Below are positions 13,049 to 23,480 of a stretch of DNA of 64,000 nt, piece after piece. Within the stretch, counting starts at the first letter, position 1; every line of letters begins with the position of its first letter. The stretch comes from Siphonodentalium dalli (Eukaryota; Mollusca; Scaphopoda; Gadilida; Siphonodentaliidae). The translations under genes and the position numbers were made by a program. The stretch spans positions 84,976,324 through 85,040,323 of the forward strand of contig CP136061.1 of NCBI GenBank assembly GCA_032622095.1, written 5' to 3'. A model generated the notes under the pieces. That model was not told the DNA's origin. It did no database searches and saw nothing but the letters and a program-made list of their open reading frames with translations.

Positions 13049-13175
13049 CACTTTGCTAGATCCTTGATTCCATGCACATAGTTCACTGGTTGATGAGTTG
13101 ACAGCCAAAGCAAGTCTGGATACTGCATCCACTTGAAATAGCACTGCAGCAACATGACTACACACTTCACCTAAT
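13049..13175 (-). CDS. Second half of SWIM zinc finger (exon 3)
   Basis: An acceptor at 13176-13178 (aaacag) and a gtg|gtaagt donor bound 127 bp. It completes the SWIM motif begun in exon 2: LGEVCSHVAAVLF supplies the C-x-H ligands, so the joined motif is C-x-C-x7-C-x-H. It ends with ELCAWNQGSSKV in phase 0, matching the next exon at 12714. Uninterrupted. Confidence 0.85.
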
Positions 13176-13513
13176 CTGTTTTTAAAAAAGATTGTGTCAT
13201 TATATGCATCATATATATGCGCTATGTGTATTTATATGTACATTATACATATTATACCATTATACCCATATTCATGTTATGCCTATCTTAATTTATTTAA
13301 TAATAGTATGGTCAGATCCATATGTACATTCTAGTTCAAATATTGTTTAATTACATCTACCGTATATCTGAATTTTATTTGCTAATAAATATTTCACTGT
13401 TATTGTGCTGAGAGTAGGCCTACTTCCCTCGTCAGACTGTACAAGACTTCCGAGAAGTTATGTTCACGCGACATAAGTCGGTGTCAGTAAACAAACTCTC
13501 ACAGATGACTCAC

Positions 13514-13699
13514 CCTGCCATGCATGTGCAATGAGCACAAAGTATATGCCCGTCTTTCTTTGATATGTAAATCCATGGCAAATGTGGCGTGTCAGCAATT
13601 CTTTGGGAAGGGATGACATCGGCTTTCAATACGCAGTAAAGACTGTCACTGGATACTGGGTGTTGGTATATTGTTTTGACATGGCCACTTTTCACGTAA
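13514..13699 (-). CDS. First half of SWIM zinc finger (exon 2)
   Basis: A tttcag acceptor and a gcagg|gtgagt donor bound 186 bp. The frame reads SGHVKTIYQHPVSSDSLYC, then PWIYISKKDGHILCAHCTCM. The CTC is the first ligand pair of a SWIM zinc finger (C-x-C). SWIM fingers bind nucleic acid or protein and recur in transposon-associated proteins. Joins: the phase-2 end of exon 1 gives a Ser codon here, and the end (GG) is completed by A from exon 3. No stops or shifts. Confidence 0.85.
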
Positions 13700-14117
13700 C
13701 TGAAACATTGTGTAAAAATGTGGGATTAGAGCTTGAAAAAAATGATAGCATCGAATTGATACAGGTAGGCCCTATAGCTAATGACAATGTATAATGTGTT
13801 CATGAATTAAGTAGTTGATTTTTTTTTTAAATAAACAAAAATGGCATTCACCAAAAAAAACAAACAAATATTTAAAACAATTGTTTTGGCTTTTCAGATT
13901 GGTGACATAAATGTTGTTGTTGTACACAAACATTAAGATGAAAGTTAGTGATAGCTCACAGGGCGACTAAACTATGTAATTTATTGCACTCGAAACTTTG
14001 TTGTTGTCAACACTGGGCAAAATTGATGCACGAATTATGGCAACACGTCATAGGTTACGCAGTGATAAAATAACAAATAAGTCACAAATTGTGACCCAAA
14101 AAAATGGATTTACTAAC

Positions 14118-14344
14118 CTCCATGCTTCTAGGGATTTGTGTGCTTTGAGAGCTTCTTTGGTATATATTCCCGGTGTGTCGATCAAGTAGCTGTAAATGTC
14201 TGGGTACGTAACCGGTGGCCATGTTGATACTTCTGAGTTCCAACCATCGACCAATGTGTACGGATCGGGAAGTTTTCTTGTGCCCTTGTTGTACGCAAGT
14301 TTGTTTGTATATCTCGCCTGTGCCTCGGTCTTACACACAAACAC
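14118..14344 (-). CDS. N-terminal exon of SWIM/YqaJ/PHD gene
   Basis: The frame starts at an ATG at 14344 and ends at a gcatggag|gttagt donor. It encodes LAYNKGTRKLPDPYTLVDGW and later YTKEALKAHKSLEAW, as in the N-terminal region of invertebrate SWIM/YqaJ proteins I recall. All four exons join in consistent phases (227, 186 and 127 bp, then 1131 bp), giving about 550 codons. The start is the first Met in the frame, and an additional 5' exon cannot be excluded. Confidence 0.75.
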
Positions 14345-15739
14345 ACAGGATTATCAATTTAGAAAATACATTATAACGACAATGTAAGTTATCCATTGAG
14401 GTCCGGTGACCGACCGTTATTTACCGCAAAGATCTTTAGGTCATCGCATGTGCTGCGAAACGTTATGTCATGATTAAAATAATATATTCCTATATAAGCA
14501 TTGTATTCCCGCAACACTCATTGGTTGACCAACTATATGCACTCCCGAGCATTCAATCAAAAGATTGGTCCACTTATGAGCGTTACTGATATGCGCTGTG
14601 ACATTAAGTTTTCTTACAACAAGCAAATGCAGGGACGTATCGACATAGAATGCGGGGAGGCGACACATCATGCCAAATATTTAAATGTTAATAATCCAAA
14701 TCAGTTTGTAATGCCAATTACGCCACATTAGAACTTAAGTGGAATAGTTACGTTGATTACATGGAATTTCATAAAATGTTAAGAATTTGCAAGTCAAAAT
14801 GCGGAAATTGAAGATCGTTTTACACAGCCAGCGACTACTATATATTTACAGTAAATAAAGGTCTGATAAATGCGTCACCAGACCTCATTCGATAACTTAC
14901 GCTGGTCAAGAACTGCTTGTAAATCCATCCTCGAATTCATGGAATAAATAAATCCGATAAGCAGGAATACGAAAACGGCTCCTCGGAAGAATTTCTATTA
15001 TTTTTTAGTCCAATATTAACGGAAAACATCAGTTGGATCATCGGCCGGGCTTTGTGATGTTTATTTCGCTTATAAAACAGTTGCCATGCTGATAACATAT
15101 AACTATATATGTAATATCAATTTAGATAACGTCGACACAGAAAGTTTAGAAAATTACTTCGTTCTTCTACGTCGGACGAAAATAGCACTATCAAGTACAC
15201 ATTCAGAATCAGTTTTGACAATAAGTCAAACATTAATTATCTAGAATGCTAAGTCCAACTTTAATTCCGCCTTTCGAATGTGGAGTGTGGTCGAGTCACG
15301 TTTTCAACAAATGTCCTATTCATGTTCACGTTCGTGTGTGTCCACATTCTGAAAGTTTTGGAGAAAAATTAGCAAACTAGTGCAACGTATATGCCGGGAA
15401 GTATTTTGTGACATGTGCATACTGTAACTGAGTTATACTCAGTCTATGATATTGGCAAAATTCACTCTTCTCACCCGTGCTTGGATGGAAATGAGTAGCT
15501 GATTGGGGACATTCAATGGGCAAATGCGCACGACAACAATGTGTTAATTAATGCGTAGATTATAATGCGTGGGGTAAGCTAATCGCCGACATAGACAATA
15601 TTATGCTTGGGGTAATAGAATATCTAAATTTCATTTCTCAAAGTTTATATATTACACAATCAATTAACATGATTTGCTTCTTTCTGGTATCTGGTTTCTG
15701 ACATCTTGAATGACCAGACGATAAGAAATGTTCTAAGTA
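14345..15739. other. Non-coding stretch, no gene seen
   Basis: This is AT-rich sequence 5' of the SWIM/YqaJ gene. It would contain that gene's promoter and possibly the end of the candidate transposon, but I could not match an inverted repeat to the 5' flank of the THAP gene. A small stem (GAATGTGGA ... TCCACATTC, about 15276-15352) is the only structure seen. Confidence 0.4.
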
Positions 15740-15852
15740 AGATAGACACCTCGGTGAAATTTGATATGTGGGAGAAACAACCCCGTTTTGGGCCTACGGC
15801 CCTCAACAGTGTTGTTTCTCTCGCATATCCAATACCAACTTGGTGTCTATCT
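15740..15852. mobile_element. Fold-back MITE, 113 bp
   Basis: AGATAGACACC at the left is matched by GGTGTCTATCT at the right. The arms continue inward (tatgtgggagaaacaa / ttgtttctctcgcata) to a loop containing GGGCCTACGGCCC. No coding capacity. It abuts the next element. Confidence 0.75.
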
Positions 15853-15860
15853 ATAACATA

Positions 15861-16624
15861 AACACCTAAAAAACAAAAAGTCCCCCCTAATATATACGGT
15901 AATATATGAGATATTGGATAGATTTTGACAAAACTTTACACAAATGTTTAGTGGTATCTGTCAAGACACAACCTGTATGAGGCACGGTCCTGTGAGTTAT
16001 GTTATAGCCGACTGAGCATGAATTGAATGGAAGAGGGGTGCTTTTCAAAAGTTGCAAAACACTGACATAGAGTGGACAGACACTCCAGTGTTCCATTGTT
16101 CACACAAGTTTTTACTGGCTGTAGATGTGGTCCAAAAGTGACACTGTGAGTCCACGATTACATGCGTGTCATTTTGAGGACACAATGTGCCCGCTGCATG
16201 CCCAGTCCATTCAGGCTAACCACATTCCTTTGGAATAACACCTTGAAGTTTCATGCCGTGAGCAACACAGTTATTGAAATCAGTCTCTTTGAAGCCATTT
16301 TTCAGTAAACCATGTTTCCCGCCATGTAGGCCTTTGAGGTACCAACAGATGCAGATGTTCCATGCCTGTGTGAGATGTGGGGTCCAAGCTACAGTTGAAT
16401 GACTGTGATCACTCTACCTGTGTTTTTGCAACTTTTGAAAAGTGCCCCTCTTCCATTCAATTGGTGATCACTCAGCCATATATCACCTCACAGCACAGTG
16501 CTTAGCACACTTGATGTCTCTGGGACCACAAATCATTTGCGGAAAGTTTCATCAAAATCCAATTAAATATCTCCGAAAATATTACAGAATATATTAGGGG
16601 GGACTTTCTTTTTTTGAGGTGTTT
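15861..16624. mobile_element. Non-autonomous DNA element with ~33-bp TIRs
   Basis: The left end CACCTAAAAAACAAAAAGTC plus CCCCCTAATAT is mirrored at the right end by ATATTAGGGGGGACTTTC and TTTTTTTGAGGTG. The TIRs are about 33 bp with few mismatches. An internal direct similarity also occurs ('ttgcaaaacactgacatagag' side against 'tttgcaacttttgaaaagtgcccctcttccattcaatt' side). No transposase coding is seen. Target duplication is not clear. Confidence 0.75.
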
Positions 16625-17605
16625 TTAAAGCACTAACAGCTAATGGGTTCCATCTTTTTTCTGTTGATATCTGACGTTCATCAAACAGTTAATCAACCAA
16701 CAGTCAGAAGAAAAAGAGATGTTTTGTAAATTGAAGCTTGTAAAGTAATTTGTGTGTAATAGGATCTCACAATAGATTATGTCACTTTGCACAAAACAGC
16801 AAAAGGAAATTATCAATTTTTTTGGTTTTCAGTAAATCCCTGAATTTTTGGATACAGTCATTATGATAATGCATATTACATTATACACCACGCATTTATG
16901 ATATCGGTGTTATACGACAACAGGTTAATCAGTTGAATTGAATAGCGAGCGATGGATTAATTTGTGGCTTGCTTTATTGCCAACAAAGATCGAGGACAAA
17001 TAATATGTATGCTTTGATGACATAGTTGTAGCTTGATAACTGTCTAGAAATATTAAAAATAATTTCCTGGGGTCATTAGATATTTTATAATGCTACTTCA
17101 GTTGGCTAATCAACCAATGAACACTGGATGGTGTTAGAGTTCTTTGGATTTGTATACTTACAAGTAGATAATATGTAGTTTAAAATAAACGTAATACTGC
17201 ATAAACTTCGTCAACTTGAACTAGATAATATGCTGGTGACACGAGTACAACACTTTTCTATTTTGTATTCCATCTCGCATATTTCTTGTACTTTTATATG
17301 CACAATATTAGAGTTAGACTAACTTGGTATAGTTATACAGAACTTATCAATCATGCATGCAACATTTCAACAACAATACTATCTATTGTTCTTTCTTTCA
17401 TATTTTATGCTAAATATGCATATTAAAACTATTATTTATACTTTATGTAACCATCTGTTCTCAGACCGCTTTCCAATTTGGAGCTTTCTATTTGTTCAAT
17501 AAATCTTTTAATCTTTAATAATATTAGCTTACTTTACTAGCTCATATTAATAATACTAGCTTGATTTAGGGTACGTTCATACGCTGGGAAGTTTTCACGG
17601 TATGT
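16625..17605. other. Non-coding AT-rich stretch
   Basis: No coding region or clear repeat was recognised on either strand. Confidence 0.4.
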
Positions 17606-17946
17606 TTTTGCGGGCATTTCGTCATAGAAAACCACATGGTGCCATAATATGAACGGAAACATGCACATAGTATGCATCTTTACCAAAGCGAAAGACATGA
17701 GAAGTAAAATTTATATAGTTCCACTTGTAACGGTGCTACTGGAATTTTCCTTCAAATACCTGTATGATTTATTTTTGTGATATAATTGCATGCTATTTAC
17801 AGGCAAATTCCGGTAGCATCGCTACAGGTGGAACTACATAGATTTTACTTCGCACGTAGTTAGCTGTGTTACAGATGCACTTTATGTGCTTGTTTCCGTT
17901 CATGTTCTGGCACCATATCGTTTTCTACGACAAAATGCCTGCAAAA
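17606..17946. mobile_element. Long inverted-repeat (fold-back) element
   Basis: The left arm begins TTTTGCGGGCATTTCGTCAT and runs through ATGGTGCC, GAACGGAAACATG and 'atagttccacttgtaacggtgct'. The right arm carries the complements in reverse order, ending GACAAAATGCCTGCAAAA. The arms are about 150 bp around an AT-rich centre. The right boundary is followed within three bases by a tRNA-like SINE head. Confidence 0.75.
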
Positions 17947-17948
17947 GG

Positions 17949-18440
17949 AGCGGATAGCTCAGTTGGTTTGTGGGCCGACCTCTGAGCTACACCTTCGACA
18001 CGGTCGAGGGTTCAAATCCGACAAAATATCGGTCGGACTTTGTGTCGCCATCTGCATTCCCAGTACCATGGGCATCACAAATCAATCATCGATGCCACGA
18101 TCAGTGATCTGAGAAAGATTCCGGAAGCCAAAGAGTCTCAGACAAAATTTGAAAAAATGTGTACTGGACTAACTTCGTACCTCTGCTCCTCTCGTAATGT
18201 CATGACCAGGGATGACACTACACTTGGCACACCGTCGGATCGGGAGCCGACGCTAATGGCTGTCCCGTGTGCAACAATGTATGCACGTTAAAGATCCCTA
18301 CCGTGGCGAAGAAGTCACAGGTTCAGCAAAAAAACTTCCTGGAAAAATTATGGATCTACTTGATCCCGTCCTGTAAAAGCCAGCCTTGGTCACTAGGACG
18401 TAACAACTACAGATACAGAACTACAGATACAGAACCATAC
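17949..18440 (+). mobile_element. tRNA-derived SINE
   Basis: An RNA polymerase III A box (TAGCTCAGTTGG, 17955-17966) and B box (GGTTCAAATCC, 18009-18019) are spaced as in a tRNA. The acceptor and T-arm stems do not pair properly, so this is not a working tRNA. The tRNA-like head is followed by an unrelated body that includes 'gcacgttaaagatccct', a phrase I associate with conserved SINE cores in invertebrates. The tail has a short repeat (AACTACAGATACAG). The 3' boundary is approximate. Confidence 0.65.
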
Positions 18441-18683
18441 TTTGCAAACCTGCCAGTGTATGAATTACCCTTACTGGCTCATTTACCTGAGTCTTTGGTT
18501 TGTTTTTACATTATATAATAACGACCCAAAAAAATGAGAATTTCCTTCAATTTCTCCTATTCTCAATAAAATTTGTCAAAATCAATTTGAAATTTGGTAA
18601 AAATTTCATTTGGCAAATATTTTGACAAGAGAAATTTGTGTCCAGCGCCAACCCTGCTTGATTATCATTCCCATGTGTTCAAT

Positions 18684-18813
18684 ACAGTAATGCCTAAAGT
18701 AATCCCCGAGAGCTTTCCGATGAATGGCAACAAGCCATATTTCCAACTAAATCCTGAAAAGTTACCCATAATTCTGCTGTAGTTAAAGAGTCGATTACTT
18801 TGGGCATTACTGT
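18684..18813. mobile_element. Palindromic TA-flanked MITE, copy 1 (left arm mostly lost)
   Basis: It begins CAGTAATGCC and ends GGGCATTACTG followed by TA. The right arm is complete, from the centre (GAGAGCTTTCCGATGAATGG) to the end. The left arm is reduced to about 20 bp. See copy 7 for the full palindrome. Confidence 0.85.
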
Positions 18814-18814
18814 A

Positions 18815-19189
18815 CCATAATGATTTATATATCCTATTTCATAATTCAAATCTCACAAATATAAATTACATTAACGTCTATCAGCAAGGGAATATTTAAA
18901 ATACATTACACTATTTTGTCACACATGACAACATGTTATAACATACTGGTAAATTCTTGGTAGTACCACCCAAATATGCAATATGATACATATATATGAA
19001 ACTTATATTATAACAATATTATATATGTTAAACATACGGGCAGCCTTCACGTGGGTATAGTTGTTAAAAGAGTTACATCTGCTAAAACCGCCAAAAACAG
19101 AAAGAATATTATCTAATAGACATATGTTGTTCTTATACCAATCATAAATATCGCGTACATTGCATGTTATTGTCATGTTTGTATGTTTT
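18815..19189. other. Non-coding AT-rich stretch
   Basis: No gene or repeat family recognised. Confidence 0.4.
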
Positions 19190-21350
19190 TTTAGCTCAAC
19201 TTTACTTTGTAAAGTTTGAGCTATTGCCATGGCTTGGTATCCGCCTGTGTGTGTGTGTGTGCGTGATTCGTCAACAATTTCCTTTAGCACGGGCTACAGT
19301 TCGTACCTTTGGTCCGATTATCATGGATATTGACATTGACATGTAGATGGGAACGAGTCATTTTGGGGTCATTCGGAAAAAAAACATGGCCACCAGTGGC
19401 CATCTTGGATTTCAAAATTCAATCCATTAGCACGGGCTACAGGCCGTACTGTTCGGCTTATTGTCATGAGATTTGTCATGGATGTTAATATTGACATGTA
19501 GATGGGAACGAGTAATTTTGGGGTCATTCGGCCAAAAAAACATAGCCGCCGACAGCCATCTTAGATTTTACTCTTTGCATGACTAAATCCTTTGACACGG
19601 GCTACAGGTCGTACCTTTGGTCGGATGTTCAAAAAATTTGTCATGGATGTTAACAATGACATGTAGATGGGAACGAGTCATTTTTGGGTCATTCGGCTAA
19701 AAAACATGACCGCCAGCAGCCATCTTGGATTTTACTCTTTGTATGACTAAAACATTTAGCACGGGCTACAGGTCGTACCTTTAGTCTGATCATCATGAAA
19801 TTTCTCATGGCTGTTGAAATTGGAATGTAGATGGGAACGAATCATTTTGGGGTCATTAGGACAAAAAACATGGCCGCCAGCGGCCATCTTTGATTTCAAA
19901 ATTTAATCCATTAGCCCGGGCCACAGGTCGTACTCTTCGCCTGATCATCATGAAATTTGTCATGGATGTTAATATTGACATGTAGATGGGAACGAGTAAT
20001 TTTGGGGTTATTCGGCCAAAAAAACATGGCCACCAGCAGCCATCTTGGATTTTACTCTTTGTATGACTAAATTCTTTAGCACGGGCTACAGGTCGTATTT
20101 TTAGTCTGATCATCATAAAATTTATCATGGATGTTAACAATGACATGTAGATAGGAACGAGTCATTTTGGGGTCATTCGGCCGAAAAACATGGTCGCCAG
20201 CAGCCATCTTGGATTTTACTCTTTGTATGACTAGATCCTTTAGCACGGGCTACAGGTCGTACCTTTAATCTGATCATCACAAAATTTGTCATGAAGGTTA
20301 ATAATGACATGTAAATGGGAACGAGTCATTTGGGGGCATTCGGCCAAAAAACATGGCCGCCAGCAGCCATCTTGGATTTTACTCTTTGTATGACTAAATT
20401 CTTTAGCACGGACTACAGGTCGTACCTTGAGTCTGATCATCATGAAATTTGTCATGGCTGTTGAAATTGGAATGTAGATGGGAACGAGTCATTTTGGGGT
20501 CATTCGGACGACACCAGCGGCCATCTATGATTTGAAAATTCAATCCATTAGCACGGACTACAGGTCGTACTGTTCGTCTGATCATCATCATGTCATGGAT
20601 GTTAATATTGAGATGTAGATGGGAACGATTAATTTTGGGGTCATTCAGCCAAAAAACATGGCCGCAGCAGCCATCTTGGATTTTACTCTTTGTATGACTA
20701 AATCCTTTAGCACTGGCTACAGGTCGTTCCTTTAGTCTGATCATCATAAAATTTGTCATGGCTGTTAAAATTGGAATATAGATGGGAACGAGTCATTTTG
20801 GGGTCATACGACCGAAAAACATGGCCGCCAGTGGCCATCTTGGATTTCAAAATTCAATCCATTAGCACGGGCTACAGATCGTAATGTTCATCTGATCATC
20901 ATGAAATTTTGGGGTCATTCGGCCAAAAAACATGGCCGCCAGCAGCCATATTCGATTTTACTCTTTGCATGACTAAATCCTTTGGCACGGGCTACAGGTC
21001 GTACCTTTGGTCGGATCATTATGAAATTTGTCTTGACTTTTGACATTGACATGTAGATGGGAACAAGTCATTTTGGGGTTATTCGGCATTAAAAATGGCT
21101 GCCAGTGGCCATCTTGGATTCTACTCTTTGCATGACTAAAGCTATCAAATGTTTTTGAATTGTTGGAAAACATAGCCGCCAGCAACCATCTTAGATTTTA
21201 CTTTTATATACATGTATATATATATCTCTTCATGTTGATAAACTAGTATTAGACATTCAACTTTCCACATTCCTAATCACTCCATCGACAGTAACACATT
21301 AAATTATTCCCTTTCCAAGTTGAGCTACAGTGTCATTGACACTTTCATTT
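19190..21350 (+). mobile_element. Pearl-like element with ~190-bp monomers, copy 1
   Basis: It starts with a hairpin (TAGCTCAACTTTAC ... GTAAAGTTTGAGCTA), then a GT-rich stretch. About ten diverged monomers follow, each with 'agcacgggctacaggtcgtac', 'ctgatcatcatgaaatttgtcatgg', 'acatgtagatgggaacgag' and 'aacatggccgccagcagccatcttgga'. It ends with the hairpin arm AAGTTGAGCTACAGTGTCATT. Open frames within it on the minus strand (reading KIQDGCWWPCF-like repeats) come from the monomers and are not genes. Confidence 0.75.
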
Positions 21351-21605
21351 ATGTAAACAAACATCAAAAAGTTTACAGAACCATTTGTTATAAACAAACA
21401 CTTCTAAATTATAACCTACAATGAAGGCCACCAGTCCCTTTAAAACAATTGCTGCACTGGGGATTGTTGAATTGATGCTATTTGTTATGATAAAATTCAT
21501 TGTGGTTCATTTGTACTTTTTCGCGTTACTGTTTTGTTTTATATTACATCTACGATGTTTCTATGCTGTATATTTTGTTAATTCTGTTGATGACTGTATC
21601 TGTAG

Positions 21606-21703
21606 ATCCAGTTGCTGGGCATTTAGAAGACTTGTGGTCAGTTGTGTGGAACATGAACTGCCAAATCATTGTTATGCTAAATGGAGCGAATGATTCAGAA
21701 CAG
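21606..21703 (+). CDS. Receptor-type tyrosine phosphatase, D2 exon a
   Basis: A ctgtag acceptor and a gaacag|gtttgt donor bound 98 bp. The frame, starting with a split codon, reads DPVAGHLEDLWSVVW, then NCQIIVMLN. This aligns with the 'TQGPLPNTVxDFWRMVWEQNxxxIVML' stretch of PTP domains. It ends in phase 0, compatible with the acceptor before 28571. The preceding exon (which would end in ...TQ plus one base) was not found in the window, so the N-terminal part of the domain, the first phosphatase domain and the ectodomain lie upstream or were missed. Confidence 0.77.
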
Positions 21704-21971
21704 GTTTGTAATACAAAACGTGTTGACGATTCATGGCCAAACCCCAGTCAACAGACAACATAGTGTGCATGTTTCACTCTTCAATTAAATTTGTTGTGTT
21801 ATTAACACGCCTGTCTGAATCACAACCGTCTTTAGACGAATTTAATGAATTAAATTTCATGTGTCATTATCACGTCTTTCTGAATTGGGAATTATTATCG
21901 GCTGTTTATAACGGAAAAGGCAGTTTCCCCGAAGATATCCAAGATTGCTGTTTTTTGCTAGCCCAAAGCTT
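21704..21971 (+). other. Intron of the RPTP gene, nothing seen
   Basis: Start of the 6.9-kb intron to the next exon. No feature is seen before the MITE at 21972. Confidence 0.5.
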
Positions 21972-22160
21972 ACAGTAATGCCCTAAATAATTGACTCCTT
22001 AATCACAGCAGAATTATGGGTAATTTTTCAGGATTTAGTTGGAAATTTAGTCAGTGAAAGCTATCCGATGAATGGCAACAAGCCATATTTCCAAATAAAT
22101 CCTGAAGAATTACCCATAATTCTGCTGTGGTTAAGGAGTCGATTATTTAAGGCATTACTA
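21972..22160. mobile_element. Palindromic TA-flanked MITE, copy 2
   Basis: Both arms are present: CAGTAATGCCCTAAATAATT at the left and its inverted counterpart ending 'ttaaggcattacta' at the right. The centre is slightly rearranged ('ggaaatttagtcagtgaaagct'). Confidence 0.85.
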
Positions 22161-22332
22161 TTTATCTGGCAAGGATATTACAGTCACAATTCAGCTAAAA
22201 GAGACATTTCTGTGCAGTTTAATGGAATGATCTTTTGATTAGAGTTTTGAATGGAAGCTTATGATAATGGGATGTAAGGCATTTGTAGTGAGTATATAGA
22301 TGTTAGAAATCATAAAACATCTGTAAATCGAT

Positions 22333-23395
22333 TAGGGTCCTGCGAATTGGAGATTTTGATCGAATATCGAATCGAATTGAAGAATTCGAATCGAATATCG
22401 AATCGAATTATACATGTGTGTAGCATTCTAAATTAGGCATGTTTTGCCAACGTTTAGATGATGTTTGAAACGTTCTATGAACTTCATAACTTATGTGGCG
22501 ATCAACCGTCGATCGCGATACTATTAACTTCAATTGATTATTGTCGAGAAGAAAAACAAAAGATCAACACGTCCATGCGGACGTCATGACGATTAATATA
22601 TAACCGGCCTATCGGAACTAAAATCACGCAAAGTTTGTACAGTTTGCATGTACATGCAAAATTGCAAATGGGCATTCGGAAACACCCGTTGTTGTAAACT
22701 TGAAGATGCAACAACAGTCGCAGGGTAGCATGTTTATGTAGTACTGGATTCTTCTGGAACTGATGATTCCATAGATGGGTCGTTGTCCTAGATGCTTGCG
22801 ATTTATACACCATGTTGTATTCGTCACACGTGTAAGTTCTTGCACTGCCTGAGAAGCTTATCATGTTTAAAATAAACATGGATAACGGACGACTTATTGT
22901 CAAGTGCCAAAGGAACGCTCCGAAACTGACAGTCAACTTCAAAAGAAAACTCCACCAACATGCACTTTTCGACCCAGCGATAACGCTAGCAGTTGCTCAG
23001 TCTCATAGTTATTATAATTTACGTGCGTCGTCGGTCCAACGGCGATTTCAGAGCTTTTGGCAACCATGTTCAAAGCTAGAATTCAGACGTATTTAGTGGT
23101 CCTAATCTGGTGGCTAATTACTGGCCATAAATATATTTAATAGCATGCGTACATTCGTGATGTACAATAACAATTATAAAGCGCACATATTCATAATTTT
23201 AGGGAATTAAATGGCACAGAAACAACTAAGACCGACGTGTGTACGTGTTCGTAAGCAGCTAATAATTTCATCCATATATATTCAAAATTTCGAGTTGGAA
23301 ATTTCGACTCGAATTCGAACCGAATTTGACTTTCGAATCGAATTTGACTTTCGAACCGAATCTCGAATCGAATATCGAATATTCGCAGGACCCTA
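22333..23395. mobile_element. hAT-like non-autonomous element with perfect 8-bp TSD
   Basis: Terminal inverted repeats TAGGGTCCTGCGAAT (left) and ATTCGCAGGACCCTA (right) are identical over 15 bp. Both ends are flanked by the exact 8-bp duplication AAATCGAT (22325-22332 and 23396-23403). Subterminal regions are rich in 'tcgaatcgaa' repeats in opposite orientation. The 8-bp duplication and TIR style fit the hAT superfamily. Internal short open frames show no transposase similarity that I recognise, so it is non-autonomous. Confidence 0.9.
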
Positions 23396-23480
23396 AAATC
23401 GATCCTCACCAAAACGAACATGGAAAAACAGATTGACCAGATTGATTATATATATAATTCTCCATTAACGATTGTTCATT

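Larger units (their letters stand above)
6317..14344. mobile_element. Candidate ISL2EU-like two-gene DNA transposon, decayed
   Basis: Two convergent genes sit tail to tail: a THAP/DDE_Tnp_4 transposase remnant on + (6317-9908) and a SWIM/YqaJ/PHD gene on - (11584-14344). From memory of the family, ISL2EU transposons carry a THAP-bearing DDE transposase and a separate YqaJ-type exonuclease, which matches this pair. Removing the later pearl-like insertion (10029-11240) leaves the stop codons only a few hundred bases apart, as expected of one compact element. Both genes carry frameshifts, and the transposase has lost its catalytic core. I could not find the terminal inverted repeats, so the true ends are unknown and the coordinates cover only the coding parts. 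Introns 6516-7177 and 7433-9385 hold no other gene. The alternative is two unrelated decayed genes that happen to be neighbours. Confidence 0.6.

Noticed and set aside
17949..18022. Functional tRNA gene
   Set aside because: A and B boxes are present, but the acceptor and T stems do not pair, and a SINE body follows.
19856..21185. Several minus-strand frames with repeated KIQDGCWWPCF-like peptides
   Set aside because: They follow the ~190-bp pearl-like monomers and are repeat translation, not a protein family.
22538..23096. Open frames inside the hAT-like element as a transposase
   Set aside because: No hAT dimerisation or DDE motifs seen. Frames are short and overlap on both strands.
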